Notes: generated from the sequence alone by a model not told the origin. A DNA stretch of 64,000 bases from Candidatus Amarobacter glycogenicus (GCA_016719395.1 JADJZF010000012.1:124001-188000); one strand, 5' to 3'. Shown: positions 36,831 to 48,689, numbered from the stretch's first letter. Made by a program: numbers and translations.

Positions 36831-37752
36831 AACACCCGTCGTCGTGGCCGCCCGGGGGGTTTCCCGGCGCTTCAGGATGGTGGCGCCGGGCCAGGAGCTG
36901 AAGACGATGCTCCTCCACCCCCGCTCGGCCTTCGCCGGCCGCCGCCACCGCCAGGCTCACTGGGCCGTCCGCGATGTCTCCTTCGAGGTCCGGCGCGGCG
37001 AGTTTTTCTCCATCGTCGGCGCCAACGGCAGCGGCAAGAGCACGCTGCTCCGCATCCTGGCGGGCCTCAGCAAGCCTACTTCCGGCTCGGTCGAGGTCTG
37101 CGGCCGGCTGACCACCATTCTCGAGCTGGGCAGCGGCTTCCACCCCCAGGTTTCGGGGCGCGACAACGCGATCATGAACGGCCTCCTTGCCGGCATGACG
37201 CGCCGCGAGGTCGAGGCGCTCCTCCCCGCGATCGTCGACTTCGCCGGCCTCCACGAATTCATCGACCAGCCGATGCGGACCTACTCCTCCGGCATGTATG
37301 TCCGCCTCGGCTTTGCCATCGCGGCGTTCATGGACCCCGAGATCCTGCTCGTCGATGAAGTCCTCGCCGTCGGCGATGCCCGCTTCCAGGAGAAGTGCTA
37401 CGACCACATCGCCGGCCTTCGAGAGAAGGGCGTGACGATCGTGATGGTCTCCCACGACCTGGCCGCCGTGGAGCGGTTCTCCGACCGCGCCGCACTGATG
37501 GAGCGGGGCCGGATCATCGCGATTGGCCAGCCGCGCAAGATTGTTGGGCTCCATGTGGAGCGGCTCGCCAGCAGCTCCCCCGAGATCCGGGCGGCCCTCG
37601 AAGAGCACATCCACGCCGACCAGGAGGGGATGGACCGCCTCCTCGCGGAAGACCCGGAGGCAGCCAGGGCGTTTGCCGCCGCCCTCGAAACGAACCCGGA
37701 GTTCCAGAAGCTCATGGAAGAGAAGTCCCGCGGCGCCCGCCAGGCAGACTGA
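36820..37752 (+). CDS. ABC transporter ATP-binding protein, polysaccharide/polyol-phosphate export (Wzt/TagH type)
   Basis: A 310-residue ATPase with Walker A GANGSGKST, the export-family switch segment ELGSGFHPQVSGRDN, a diverged signature YSSGMYVRLGFAIA, Walker B ILLVDEVLAVGD and the H-loop MVSHD. This set is characteristic of O-antigen and teichoic acid exporters. A C-terminal ~60-residue acidic tail replaces the carbohydrate-binding domain of longer Wzt proteins. Unlike its permease partner, it is intact. Confidence 0.9.
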   Translation: MGSETPVVVAARGVSRRFRMVAPGQELKTMLLHPRSAFAGRRHRQAHWAVRDVSFEVRRGEFFSIVGANGSGKSTLLRILAGLSKPTSGSVEVCGRLTTILELGSGFHPQVSGRDNAIMNGLLAGMTRREVEALLPAIVDFAGLHEFIDQPMRTYSSGMYVRLGFAIAAFMDPEILLVDEVLAVGDARFQEKCYDHIAGLREKGVTIVMVSHDLAAVERFSDRAALMERGRIIAIGQPRKIVGLHVERLASSSPEIRAALEEHIHADQEGMDRLLAEDPEAARAFAAALETNPEFQKLMEEKSRGARQAD

Positions 37753-37789
37753 CCCGCCTTCGGCCGCTCCGCGCTACGATGCGTGCGGC

Positions 37790-38416
37790 ATGTCGCTCAT
37801 GAAGGTCCGTGCGAGCTGGAAGCGTCACCGCGCCCTTGTTGGCCGGGACATCGACATCCACGCAGAGTGGCCGACGATGTTCGGCCTCATCCGCGCCGGC
37901 CGGCCGCGGTGGTTCGTCTTCCTCTACCTCTTTTTCACGGTCCATTCGTTTCCCGCGGTGGCGCTGTTCCGCGCCCAGTCCTTCTTCTTCGAAGCCGGCT
38001 GTCCGCCGCTCGCGACGTTTGTTTCCCGTCTGAACTCATTCCTCTTCGGCGTCACGATTGGGAACCAGGTGCGCTCGAACGGTTCCATCCTCTTCGCGCA
38101 CGGCCACGTTGTCCTCGATGGTTGGACCGTCCTCGGCGACCACGTCGAGGTCAACCCGTTCGTCACACTCGGGATCGGCAACAGTTCGCAGAAGCGCTTC
38201 GAACTCTGGGGCCCAACCATCGGCGACTACGTGAACATCGGGACCGGTGCGAAGATTATCGGCAAGGTCACCATCGGCGATCACGTCCGCATCGGCGCGA
38301 ATGCCGTCGTCCTGGATGACGTTCCGTCGAACAGCACCGCCGTCGGAGCACCCGCGCGCCACTTTCTCACGAGGCAGGGCCTTGGCGACCTCCCCTGGGA
38401 GCCGCCTTCGGCGTGA
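37790..38416 (+). CDS. Hexapeptide-repeat (LbH) acyltransferase
   Basis: A 208-residue transferase. A helical N-terminal part with hydrophobic segment WFVFLYLFFTVHSF precedes a left-handed beta-helix: VTIGNQVRSNGSIL, GPTIGDYVNIGTGAKIIG, KVTIGDHVRIGANAVV, ending with the typical STAVGAPAR. It resembles serine O-acetyltransferase-like and sugar O-acetyltransferases of capsule loci. Given its place after the exporter, sugar acetylation of a surface polymer is likely. ATG at 37790 fits the domain start. Confidence 0.8.
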   Translation: MSLMKVRASWKRHRALVGRDIDIHAEWPTMFGLIRAGRPRWFVFLYLFFTVHSFPAVALFRAQSFFFEAGCPPLATFVSRLNSFLFGVTIGNQVRSNGSILFAHGHVVLDGWTVLGDHVEVNPFVTLGIGNSSQKRFELWGPTIGDYVNIGTGAKIIGKVTIGDHVRIGANAVVLDDVPSNSTAVGAPARHFLTRQGLGDLPWEPPSA

Positions 38417-38449
38417 CGGGGACCGGCGGGCGGTTAGAATCCGCGCGCA

Positions 38450-39933
38450 GTGAGTGAGGCGATGCCCCCGGCCGCGAACGAACACCACGTGCCCCTCGCC
38501 CCGGTGCTTCGCTGGGTCCAGGTAGTGCCCGTCTTGCCCTTGCTCGCCGCGTTGCTGGCGTCCGTCGTCGCCTATTGGCCGGCGTTGCAGTCTCCGCTCT
38601 ACGCCGACGACTACCTCTACCTCAACGCGGCTCGGAACCTCTCGTTCTCAGACATCGCAATGGCCGCGTTCACACCCCTGAGCGAGGAGCCGCTGCTCGC
38701 GCCCGTGACCTCCAACTACTGGCGCCCGCTTCACGTTCTCAGCTTCGAACTTCTCGAACCCCTGTTCGGCGGCAATCCGTCCGCCTACCACGTCTTCCTT
38801 TTGGGCATCCACCTGGCCTCTGTCGTGCTTGTCTGGCTGCTCGCCCGGCAACTGAGCGGACGCTGGGAGACCGCCGGGATAGCGGCAGTGCTGTTCGCCG
38901 CCCACCCGGCCCCTTTCGAAGGAGTGGCCTGGATAGCGTCCTCGAACAACGCCGGGCTCCCGCTCATGCTCGCCGCCTGGCTCTTCTTTGCCCGGGCGAC
39001 GGAGCGTGAACGGCTCCGCTGGCGCGGGCTCATCGTCTCCGCGCTCTTGCTGGCAGCCGCCCTGGGCTTCCGCGAGTCGACCCTCACAGTCGTTCCGGCC
39101 ATCGCCGCCTGGCGCTGCCTCTGGTGGCGGCGCGATCGCCTGCGAGAGCGTTCCACCTACGCGCCCTTCCTCCCGTTCGTCATCGTCCTTGCTGTTTACG
39201 AGGTCGTCCGGACCCGCTTCCTCACCGAGCCGGCGATCACCGCCGGCGCCTGGGGTCTGGGAGATCACATCCCGGGCCAGTTCTGGTTCTACCTGAAGGT
39301 CGTCGCCTTCCCCGTGAGCGAAGGCGCTACCGGCAGCGTCCACTGGGCCCAGGTGACCGCCGGCGCGGCCATCTCCTCTCTCGCTCCCGGTCCTGCTTGT
39401 GCTCCGTCGCTGGCGCATGGCTGCCATGGTTGCCGCGCCGTTCTTCGCTATCACCGTCTATGCCCCGCTGACCCTCGGCGTCTCGCAGCGCTACGTCTAC
39501 TTCCCCGCCGCCTTCGCTGCGCTCGCCGGGGCCGTTGTCCTCCGCGAACTCCTGGATTATGCCCGCCTCTATATCCATCCACGGCTCTTATGGCCGGGTG
39601 TCGCGGTCGGCCTAGGCTTCTTCTCCTGCTTGGCTCGGCAGCTATCCATCGCCGCACGGCCGAGTGGGTCGAGGCCGGCCCGACACTCAACAGCGGTGGG
39701 TCGACGAATTGCGTGCTCTCTACCCCGAGCTTCCCGAGGGAGGCACGCTCTATTGCGCGGACGTTCCCCTCGTCCTCGCCCTCTTCAACGATGTAAACCT
39801 CGTCCCGACGGTCTCCTTCTACTACCCCAAGGTGACCGCCCGGCGGATCGCCGCCGAGGACGTGCAGGAAGTCCGGGCATCGCTCGGCCCGGATGACCGG
39901 ATCTTCGTGCCAGTTAGTCCGGCTCGAAAGTAA
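38450..39933 (+). pseudogene. Polytopic membrane protein of GT-C type, three frameshifts
   Basis: A membrane protein of about 490 residues when joined across frames: a start helix, then SPLYADDYLYLNAARNLS, NYWRPLHVLSFELLEPLF, LGIHLASVVLVWLLA, AAHPAPFEGVAWIASSNN and RESTLTVV, then further helices and a soluble tail WVDELRALYPELPEGG. The DDY motif and the layout suggest a GT-C-type glycosyltransferase or related polymer-assembly protein. Breaks lie near 39375, 39620 and 39685. The gene is a paralogue of the one on the opposite strand that meets it at 39914-39933. Confidence 0.7.
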
Positions 39934-41347
39934 ACCAGCGGTCGTCCGGCTTCATCACCGAGCGTCCGTAGTCGATGGCACTGGTCCTGGATCCAGTAGA
40001 CCGGGTGGGTCTCGCCCTCGTACAGGTAGTTCACCATCGGCTGCAGGATATATGCGTCGAGGACGTTCAGCGTTGGCGGAGTCTTCGATACGAAGAGGCC
40101 TCCTCCTTCGGGCAGCTCGGGGTAGGTGGCCAGCAACTGGTCTACCCACGCCTGGTTCACCTCCGGGTGCGTCTCCACCCACCCCGCGACGCGGTGGTTC
40201 GCCGTCACGGCGGTGACGGCGGCGACCGCGGCGATGCCCAGCACGCAGATCCGCTCAATGGGCGCGGATGTTTTCAGCTTCGCCAGAGAGGCGACGCGCA
40301 CGCGTGGCGGCGGCGCCGAGCAGGAGGGCCAGCAACGCCCCCGGGATGTAGAAGTACCGCTCACCGCGGCCGAGGCTGAACGCCGCGTATGGGACGAGCG
40401 AAACAAAGAAGCCGAGGCTCAACGCCAGCACCAGCCACTGCCTCCGAAGCGCTGCGATAACTGCCACCCCGATCAGGACCACGGTACCGATGAATTGCGC
40501 GGAGTCTTGCCAGGCCGGCTCCGGCGACCCCAGGGGCACGAGGCCTCGCTCCGCGTAGAACCACCAGTTCTTGAAAACATCCTGGTCCGCGTCGATCAGT
40601 GGGCGGCCGCCATCGGGGTCCAGGATCCCGGTCAGGAGCAGGTAGACCACGAGGAGGGCGATGTGCGCCCGGCGAGAATCTGCGTCTCACGCTCTCGCAG
40701 CCGTTCACGGCGTTCGACCACGCTGTACCAGAGCAGCATCGCCACGACGATGCCGGCGACCGATTCACGATAGGCCAGCGCCACCACCGCCAGCCCGAGC
40801 GAGGCGGCCAACCACCAGTTGCGCGCCGCGGTGGACTCCGGCATCGATGGCGCGCGCGTGAAGGCCAGCCAACCGGCGAGTGCCAGCGGCAGCGCGGCGC
40901 TGTTCAGCGATGCTATCCACGTGATCGACTCGAACCCCCCAGGATGGACGGCCATCACCAGCGCGGCGACCGCCGCGCCCAGCCGGCTCTTCGTCAGCCG
41001 CCACCCGAGCGCGTACACCAGCACCACCGACGCCAGGTGCACTGCGAGGCTGAACAGGTGGTACGGCAGCGGCTCATCCCCGAACACGACGTAAATCAGC
41101 CGGAAGGTGTCGAACGAGAGCGGTCGCCAGTAGTTCGCGCTCAGCCTCAGTGCGCCGGGGTCGCGCCGGGGTCGAAGCTCGACCGCAGGAAGTCGCTCCA
41201 TGGCATGTCCCGCGAGGCGAGGAGCAACAGATAGTCGTCGCTATGGAATGGCGAGTTGAGCGCCGGGAAGTAGATGAAAACGGCAGCCAGCAGCGCACCG
41301 CCCAGAGGCAGGACCGCGCCCATCCGCCTGGCTGAAGTGGCGCTCAT
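39914..41347 (-). pseudogene. Paralogous GT-C-type membrane protein, four frameshifts
   Basis: On the minus strand, from ATG 41347, the joined product follows the same plan as its neighbour: SPFHSDDYLLLLASRDMPWS, NYWRPLSFDTFRLIYVVF, LAVHLASVVLVYALG, AVHPGGFESITWIASLN, RESVAGIV, and the tail WVDQLLATYPELPEGG ending PDDRWFTFEPD. Frame changes are needed near 41160, 40645, 40290 and about 39980. The stop (39914-39916) lies inside the 3' end of the plus-strand paralogue, so the two genes overlap tail to tail by 20 bases. Confidence 0.7.
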
Positions 41348-41494
41348 CGTCGATCCTCCTCGCCGCTGGATGTTGACGCCCAGTGCCGTCCGCGCTGCAA
41401 TCTCCGCGACGTGTCACTGCAGCCTCGCGCTCGATCCCGCCGTCGCCCGCGATTCTACGCGTGGCGGGCCGCTTTCCGCCCGGCGCGTGCGCCG

Positions 41495-42386
41495 GTGAGC
41501 CTGCCGCACGTAGCGATCCTGACTGTCACAACCAACGCCGCCGGCCACCCGGGCGCTACTGACGCCCTCGAAGGAGTGACCTACCCCGACTGGTCCTCAC
41601 CATCGTCGACAACGCCTCCACCGACGGGTCCGCCGAGATATCCCAGCGCGCCGCCCATCTGCCACCTTTCGTCCAAAACGACGCAAACCCGGCTTCACCG
41701 GGGCCTGCAACCGCAGCACTGCTCGCCCTGCGCGACACTCCCTCCGTCGACTATGTCCTCTTCCTCAATGACGACACCGGTGACGCCCGCGTTCCTCGAA
41801 CCGCTCGTCGAATTCGCCGGCGTCCGCACCCTCGTAGCGCCCAAGACGTACCTGGCGGGGCGTGAAGGCCTCCTCGATGATGCTGCGGGCGAATTCGATT
41901 GGTGGCGCGGTGCGTGGAAGCACAAGCTTCTCGGCCGCAAGGAATCGCCCGAAGATAACCGACCTCGCCAGATCGACAACGCCAACCTCTCCTGCCTGCT
42001 CGTTCCCCGCCAGGCCTTCCACGAAGTCGGCCTGCTCGATGACGCCTTCTTCGTCTACTACGACGACACGGGACTTCTGTCGCCGCGCCGCCGAGAAGGG
42101 CTACCGCATCCTCTACGAGCCGCGGTCGGTCGTCTTTCACCAGAAGGGTGCGACCCTCGGCGGGCAATTCTCGCCCTTCGGCTGCTACTACCTCTCGCGC
42201 AACCGGCCGTACCTCATGCGGAAGCACCTCCCGTTCGGGCGGTTTGCGGTCTTCTGGGCGTACTACATGGGCACGCGCGCCGTCCGCATGGCACTCTGGT
42301 TCGCCCGCGGCCGCACCGACCTCGTCGCCGCGACGCTCGGCGGGGTCCGCGATTTCCTTCTCGGGCGCATGGGCGCCCGGAGGTGA
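41495..42386 (+). pseudogene. GT2-family glycosyltransferase, about three frameshifts
   Basis: The pieces of a family-2 glycosyltransferase are present in three frames: VAILTVTTNAAG at the start, LTIVDNASTDGSAE, VDYVLFLNDDT (the DxD-like donor site), a middle part with NANLSCLLVPRQAFHEVGLLD and FFVYYDD, and a C-terminal part EKGYRILYEPRSVVFHQKGA. Shifts fall near 41590, between 41690 and 41790, and near 42070. The order matches rhamnosyltransferase-like WbbL enzymes that build cell-surface polysaccharide. Confidence 0.75.
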
Positions 42387-42451
42387 CCGGCGCCGACCGC
42401 TCACAGCGGCCCTTTCCAATCCGCCGTCCGAAATCCAGAATCCCCGTCCAG

Positions 42452-42739
42452 ATGACCATTGCCCTCCTTCGAGTCCGCCTCCGTCTCCCGTCCCGCACGC
42501 TCAAGGAGAAGCGGACGATCAGGAAGTCCGTCGTCGAGCGCCTGCGCAACCGCTTCAACGCCAGCGTCGCCGAGGTCGACGACCTCGATTCGGCCGGGCT
42601 CGCCACGATCGCCGCAGTCGTCGTCTCCAACGAATCACGCCACGCCGACGAGCAGGTGCAGGCGATCGCCGCCGCAATCGAGGAGTGGCGCCTCGATGCC
42701 GAAGTCCTCCAGGTCGAAACCGAACTCATCGACGCCTGA
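42452..42739 (+). CDS. ylxP: DUF503 / YlxP-like small protein
   Basis: A 95-residue protein matching DUF503: short strand, then LPSRTLKEKRTIRKSVVERL and RNRFNASVAEVDD, then AAVVVSNESRHADEQVQ. Family members are often encoded near rbfA and truB in Firmicutes, and the molecular role is not established. Intact, unlike the glycosyltransferase before it. Confidence 0.85.
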   Translation: MTIALLRVRLRLPSRTLKEKRTIRKSVVERLRNRFNASVAEVDDLDSAGLATIAAVVVSNESRHADEQVQAIAAAIEEWRLDAEVLQVETELIDA

Positions 42740-42858
42740 AGCTGTACCGGGCCCGTGCGGACTCCTCGTGTACCGTTGGGCGGTTCCATTCCCGCCGCGT
42801 CGCCGTAACCTCAGCTGTGCGCCGGGCCCGGGTCCGGCCGATCTCTCGCCGGGGTAGG

Positions 42859-45465
42859 ATGGTGTTGGTCCGGGATCAGTCCCAGCAGCCCCTGCCGGTC
42901 AGCCTCTCCGCGCTCGCCTCCGCGGATCCCGAGGTACGCTTGGCCTTGCTGGAGACGGGTGCGGAGGGCCTCGCTCCAGCCGAAGCGGCAGCGCGACTCC
43001 GGGCCTACGGCCATAACGAACCGGTGCGTCCCTCGCAAAGCCACCCTGGCCGGGAGTTCCTGACCCAGTTCACGCACACGCTCGCACTGCTCCTCTGGTT
43101 CGCTGCCGGGCTCGCCTTCGCTGCCGGGATCCGAGAACTCGGACTCGCGATCGTCGCCGTCGTCGTCATCAATGGTGTCTTCGCGTTTGTGCAGGAATAC
43201 CGCGCCGGACGCGTCGTGGAGGGGCTCCTGCGCAAGGTCGCCCTCCGGACAACCGTCGTCCGTGACGGAGTCTCGACCGAGATCGAGTCTGGCATGCTGG
43301 TTCCCGGTGACATCATCCGGCTCAGCGCTGGCGATGTCGCTCCAGCGGATTGCGCCCTCGTGTCTGGCGAGGGACTCAGTGTCGATCTCTCCATGCTCAC
43401 CGGCGAAACGCTCCCGGCGCCCCGCGATGCGGCGCCTTCCGTCGCCGGCGACCGCTCGCGCATCGCCGAGGTCCCTTGCCTCGTGCCCGCCGGAGCGGGC
43501 ATCGTCGCGGGATCGGCGACCGCGGTGGTGTGGACCACTGGAAGGGCGAGTTCACTGGGACAGATCGCCGGGATGGTCGATTCCGTCGGCCGGGGTGAGT
43601 CCTTGCTGGAAAACCAGGTGGCGGCACTCTCCCGGACCACCGCAGCCATTGCCGTCTTCGCCGGTGCGGCCACGCTTACGCTGGCAACCGCCTCCTCCGA
43701 GACGTCGTTCCTGGCCGCCCTCACCTTCGCCACCGGTGTCATCGTCGCGCTGGTGCCAGAAGGGCTCCTGCCGACTCTCAGCGTCGCCCTCGCCATCGGC
43801 GCGCGAAGAATGGCGCATCGGGGCGCCGCCGTTCGCCGCCTTTCCGCCGTCGAGACAGTCGGGGCGACCACGATCATTTGCACCGACAAAACCGGCACAC
43901 TGACGGAGAATCGGCTCACCGTCGCCCGGTTCAGTGCCGCCGACGCCAGCCACTGGCCGCCGCCTGACGCTCTGCTTGGGGCGGTGCTCTGCTCTGAAGC
44001 CGAGGAGCGTGGCGGCGGCCTGGACGGAGACCCCTTTGATGTTGCCCTCTGGCAGTGGGCGGTGGAAGGCGGCGCCGACGCCGGAGCGCTCAGGCGTTCG
44101 TGGCAGCGAGTCGCTTCAGTGCCGTTCGAAGCCCACCGCCGCTACGCCTCGGTTACTTGCGAGACGCCTGGTCGAAGCATCACCTTCCTGAAAGGCGCTC
44201 CCGAGGCCGTCGCAGTCCGCTGTGAGCCGGGTGTCCTCCCGGCAGCACTGGGTGTCGCGGTTGACGAAGCCGCCAACCGCGGCGAACGCGTGCTGCTCCT
44301 CGCTGCGGGCGAAGGCGATGGCCCCTGCCTGCCGCTTGGGGTGGTAGCCTTTCACGACCCGCCGCGCGACGGCGTGGCCGCGGCGATCGCGGCCTGCGAA
44401 CGTGCCGGCATCCGCGTCGCCATGTTGACCGGAGACCACCCCGAGACTGCCCGTGCGGTGGCCGCGGGCATCGGCCTTGGCAGCCGTGGCCTCTCCGTGG
44501 CCGATGGGCGTGCGCTCGATGAGATGGGAGATGGCGACCTCCTCCGCCTCCTCGCCTCCGATGCGGTCATTGCCCGCGTCGACCCCGAACAGAAGCTGCG
44601 AATCGTGCAGGTTCTCCGCCGCGCCGGAGAGGTCGTCCTCGTCACCGGTGATGGGATCAACGACGCTCCCGCCCTGCGGGCCGCCGACGTCGGCGTGGCG
44701 ATGGGCCGGCGCGGCACCGAGGTCGCAAAGCAGGCAGCCGATATCGTGCTCGCCGACGACAACTTTGCCACTATCGTCGCCGCAATCGAAGAGGGCCGCG
44801 CGATCAAGCAGAACATTCGCCGCTTCGTCAGCTACGTGTTCACCAGCAACGTCGCCGAGATGGTGCCGTTCCTCGTCTACATCATCCTCCCGGTCCCGCT
44901 CCCGCTTGCCGTGATCCAGGCGCTCGCCATCGACATCGGCACCGACCTGATCCCGGCCCTCGCCCTCGGCGCCGAGGAGCCCGCGCCGGAGACCATCAGT
45001 CGCCCGCCAGAGCCGCCGACCCGGCCCCTCATGACGCGGTCGCTCGGGCTGCTCACGTTCTTCTTCTTCGGAGCGATCGAAGCGGCACTGGGTCTCAGCG
45101 CCTACTTCCTTTATTACCTCGAACACGGCTGGCGCCCGTTCGAGTCGTTCGCCCCGTTCGAGGGGATCCACGAAGAGGCCACCGCACTCACATTTCTCGC
45201 GATCGTCGGGGGCCAGCTCGGCTGCCTGGTTGCCCAGCGCAGCGGTACGCTCATCCGGCGGATGTCCGTGCGCTCCAACCCGCTCGTCGCCGTCGGCGTG
45301 GTCTTCGAGTTGGTCCTCGGCGTCGCCCTGGTCTACACGCCGGGCCTAAACGGCCTCTTCTCCATGGAGCAGGTCCCGTTCGTCTGGCTGGCGGTGATCC
45401 CCGCCTCAGCCGTGCTTTTCGTCCTCCTCGACCAGGTCCGGAGGGCGTTCCATCGCCTGTCTTAA
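42859..45465 (+). CDS. P2-type cation-transporting ATPase
   Basis: An 868-residue P-type ATPase with an N-terminal cation-ATPase domain (residues ~10-75), actuator motif TGET (181-184), PEGL in the fourth helix (300-303), phosphorylated D343 in DKTGTLT, KGAPEAV in the nucleotide domain and TGDGINDAPALRAADVG in the hinge. The fourth-helix/stalk segment VPEGLLPTLSVALAIGARRM is closer to Na+/K+-ATPase-like P2C pumps than to bacterial Mg2+ or heavy-metal pumps, as judged by eye. The transported ion (Na+, K+ or Ca2+) remains open. The ATG at 42859 follows GGGGTAGG. Confidence 0.88.
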   Translation: MVLVRDQSQQPLPVSLSALASADPEVRLALLETGAEGLAPAEAAARLRAYGHNEPVRPSQSHPGREFLTQFTHTLALLLWFAAGLAFAAGIRELGLAIVAVVVINGVFAFVQEYRAGRVVEGLLRKVALRTTVVRDGVSTEIESGMLVPGDIIRLSAGDVAPADCALVSGEGLSVDLSMLTGETLPAPRDAAPSVAGDRSRIAEVPCLVPAGAGIVAGSATAVVWTTGRASSLGQIAGMVDSVGRGESLLENQVAALSRTTAAIAVFAGAATLTLATASSETSFLAALTFATGVIVALVPEGLLPTLSVALAIGARRMAHRGAAVRRLSAVETVGATTIICTDKTGTLTENRLTVARFSAADASHWPPPDALLGAVLCSEAEERGGGLDGDPFDVALWQWAVEGGADAGALRRSWQRVASVPFEAHRRYASVTCETPGRSITFLKGAPEAVAVRCEPGVLPAALGVAVDEAANRGERVLLLAAGEGDGPCLPLGVVAFHDPPRDGVAAAIAACERAGIRVAMLTGDHPETARAVAAGIGLGSRGLSVADGRALDEMGDGDLLRLLASDAVIARVDPEQKLRIVQVLRRAGEVVLVTGDGINDAPALRAADVGVAMGRRGTEVAKQAADIVLADDNFATIVAAIEEGRAIKQNIRRFVSYVFTSNVAEMVPFLVYIILPVPLPLAVIQALAIDIGTDLIPALALGAEEPAPETISRPPEPPTRPLMTRSLGLLTFFFFGAIEAALGLSAYFLYYLEHGWRPFESFAPFEGIHEEATALTFLAIVGGQLGCLVAQRSGTLIRRMSVRSNPLVAVGVVFELVLGVALVYTPGLNGLFSMEQVPFVWLAVIPASAVLFVLLDQVRRAFHRLS

Positions 45466-45555
45466 CCCCGCGGTGGGTACCGGCGCCGCCGGGTTCTTAC
45501 CGAACTCTCAGGCTCTCCCAACCCTCCCCCAATGGGCGCGCGCTCTACTGGTTGC

Positions 45556-46084
45556 ATGGCCGGTTGGAAACTGAAGGCAGCACTCCTCTTCCTCTGGCCA
45601 GCGGTCGGTCTCGCCTGGCTGGCATGGATCGCCACCCGCGCCGCACTGGCGCGGAATGCCACAGGGACTTTCGCGCTGGTGTCGGTCGCCGGCTTCTCCG
45701 TCGGTGGTGGCGCCCCGGCGTACGTCGAGACATCTGCGCCGATCGTCCGCGCCGTCGTCCTCGCGCCGTTCACCGGCCCCGCCGTCGCCTGGGGCCTCGC
45801 CCATGGGGGCGAAATCCATTGCCAGGGCAGCATGATCGTCATCACCGGTATGTCCGGCGGACACGGTCCGCGTTCGGCGGTCACCGTAGGCCAGGTCATC
45901 CTCACCTCCCGGGTGGCCCTTGATGACCCCTCTTCGCGCATGAGACCGTGCACGGCGACCAGTGGGCGTTCCTGGGAGTCCTTACGCCCCGCTCTACTAC
46001 CTCTCCGACCTGATTGCTGGCGGCTCCGAACGCAACATCTTCGAAGTGGCCGCCGGCCTTGAAGACGGCGGGTACGAACTCTGA
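45556..46084 (+). pseudogene. Membrane protein with HExxH motif, two frameshifts
   Basis: The first ~120 residues form one frame with a membrane helix (AALLFLWPAVGLAWLAWIA). Near 45920-45935 the frame changes to LFAHETVHGDQWAFLG, an HExxH plus QW motif typical of small zinc-metalloprotease-like domains, and near 45980 it changes again to YAPLYYLSDLIAGGSERNIF ending EDGGYEL. The joined product would be ~175 residues. Function unknown. Confidence 0.55.
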
Positions 46085-46214
46085 CTCTCGCCCCCACGCG
46101 ACGGGAGCGGGGCTCCGGCAAGTTCCGCCTCGTGGGAGGCTGCCCCCGGTTCGCCCCAGCGTTATGCATCCCGTAAAATTCGGCCGCACTGCCAAGCTAC
46201 TTCCCGGAGTTGCA

Positions 46215-47789
<1,575 letters not shown>

Positions 47790-48689
47790 GCCGGGTTGTT
47801 GTTCCCGCACCGTAACCGAAGGGGCCGCGCGAGCGTGCCTTCCTTGCTGACCAGGCGTTCAGGGCGCGGCGAAATGGTACCTTGCCGCCCGATGAACACC
47901 TTGGCTGCGCCGGGGAGGCGGTTCGAAGCGCATCCGTGATGCAGGCCGTGGCCGCCAGGCGGGGCGATCAAGTGCGGTACTGCGGCGCCAAGCCGAGGCG
48001 GAGGCGGCGGAAACCGAGCAATCCGGCTCGAAGATCGTGACGGTCTTCCGGTCGCTGTCGCCGTTGGCCGGCGCCAACCGACGTCCGCCGATGGGTGGCA
48101 GCGGATCGCGCTAGCTCCCCGGATGACCAGGCCGCCACCTCGCCGCGGTCCACGCCGGTCGGCGGGGCGCGGATCGGCAGCAACAACTCTGGCTGGTGCG
48201 CCGAGCGTCACGCGTCGACTAACCTCAGGCCAGCGACTCGTAATTCCCGCGCACGCCCCCCGCCTGGTGGGAAGCTACGCGGTCCCAGCGCGCTGCCGTC
48301 AGCACCACCGGATGTGGCCACGGCGATCGGGACTTCGCGGGAGAATGCTACCGGGGCCGGGCCATCATCTGGCGGCCCGCTCCCGACCGATACCTCCCGC
48401 CCCTGATTCGGGCGGCAAGAGCGAGCCGGCGGCGCCTTCGACGTCGCCGCCATCGGGGCTGCAGCCAGGGCCGGGCCTGGGGTCAGAACCCTGCTGACGT
48501 TCAACGTCCGTCTCCTTGGAACGGCTGGGGCAGGGATCGAAGTCCGCGAGCCGCCGGTTCGCCGGGTACCAGCTCGACCGCCCGTTAGCCCCCAACCGCG
48601 GCCTCCGGTAGGATGCGTTCACCTGGGCTTACCGCGCCTTTACACCGCGCCCGGTCGGCCCCTATACCTCACGCCGGGATTCGAAACCT
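47790..48689. other. 900-bp stretch without a recognisable gene
   Basis: No frame on either strand gives a protein I can place; the longest frames are rich in Arg, Pro and Ser and lack ribosome sites. A small ATG frame at 47892 stops after 15 codons. The segment around 48020-48115 has a plausible coding look in one frame (GSKIVTVFRSLSPLAGA) but is very short. It may be decayed coding sequence, with the promoter of the next gene near its right end. Confidence 0.5.

Noticed and set aside
42148..42858. N-terminal extension of the P-type ATPase by 237 codons
   Set aside because: The frame is open but passes through the glycosyltransferase 3' end and the DUF503 gene; P-type sequence begins only after 42859.
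48095..48497. Overlapping frames of 103 and 124 codons in the 47.8-48.7 kb gap
   Set aside because: Arg/Pro/Ser-rich translations without ribosome sites or domains.
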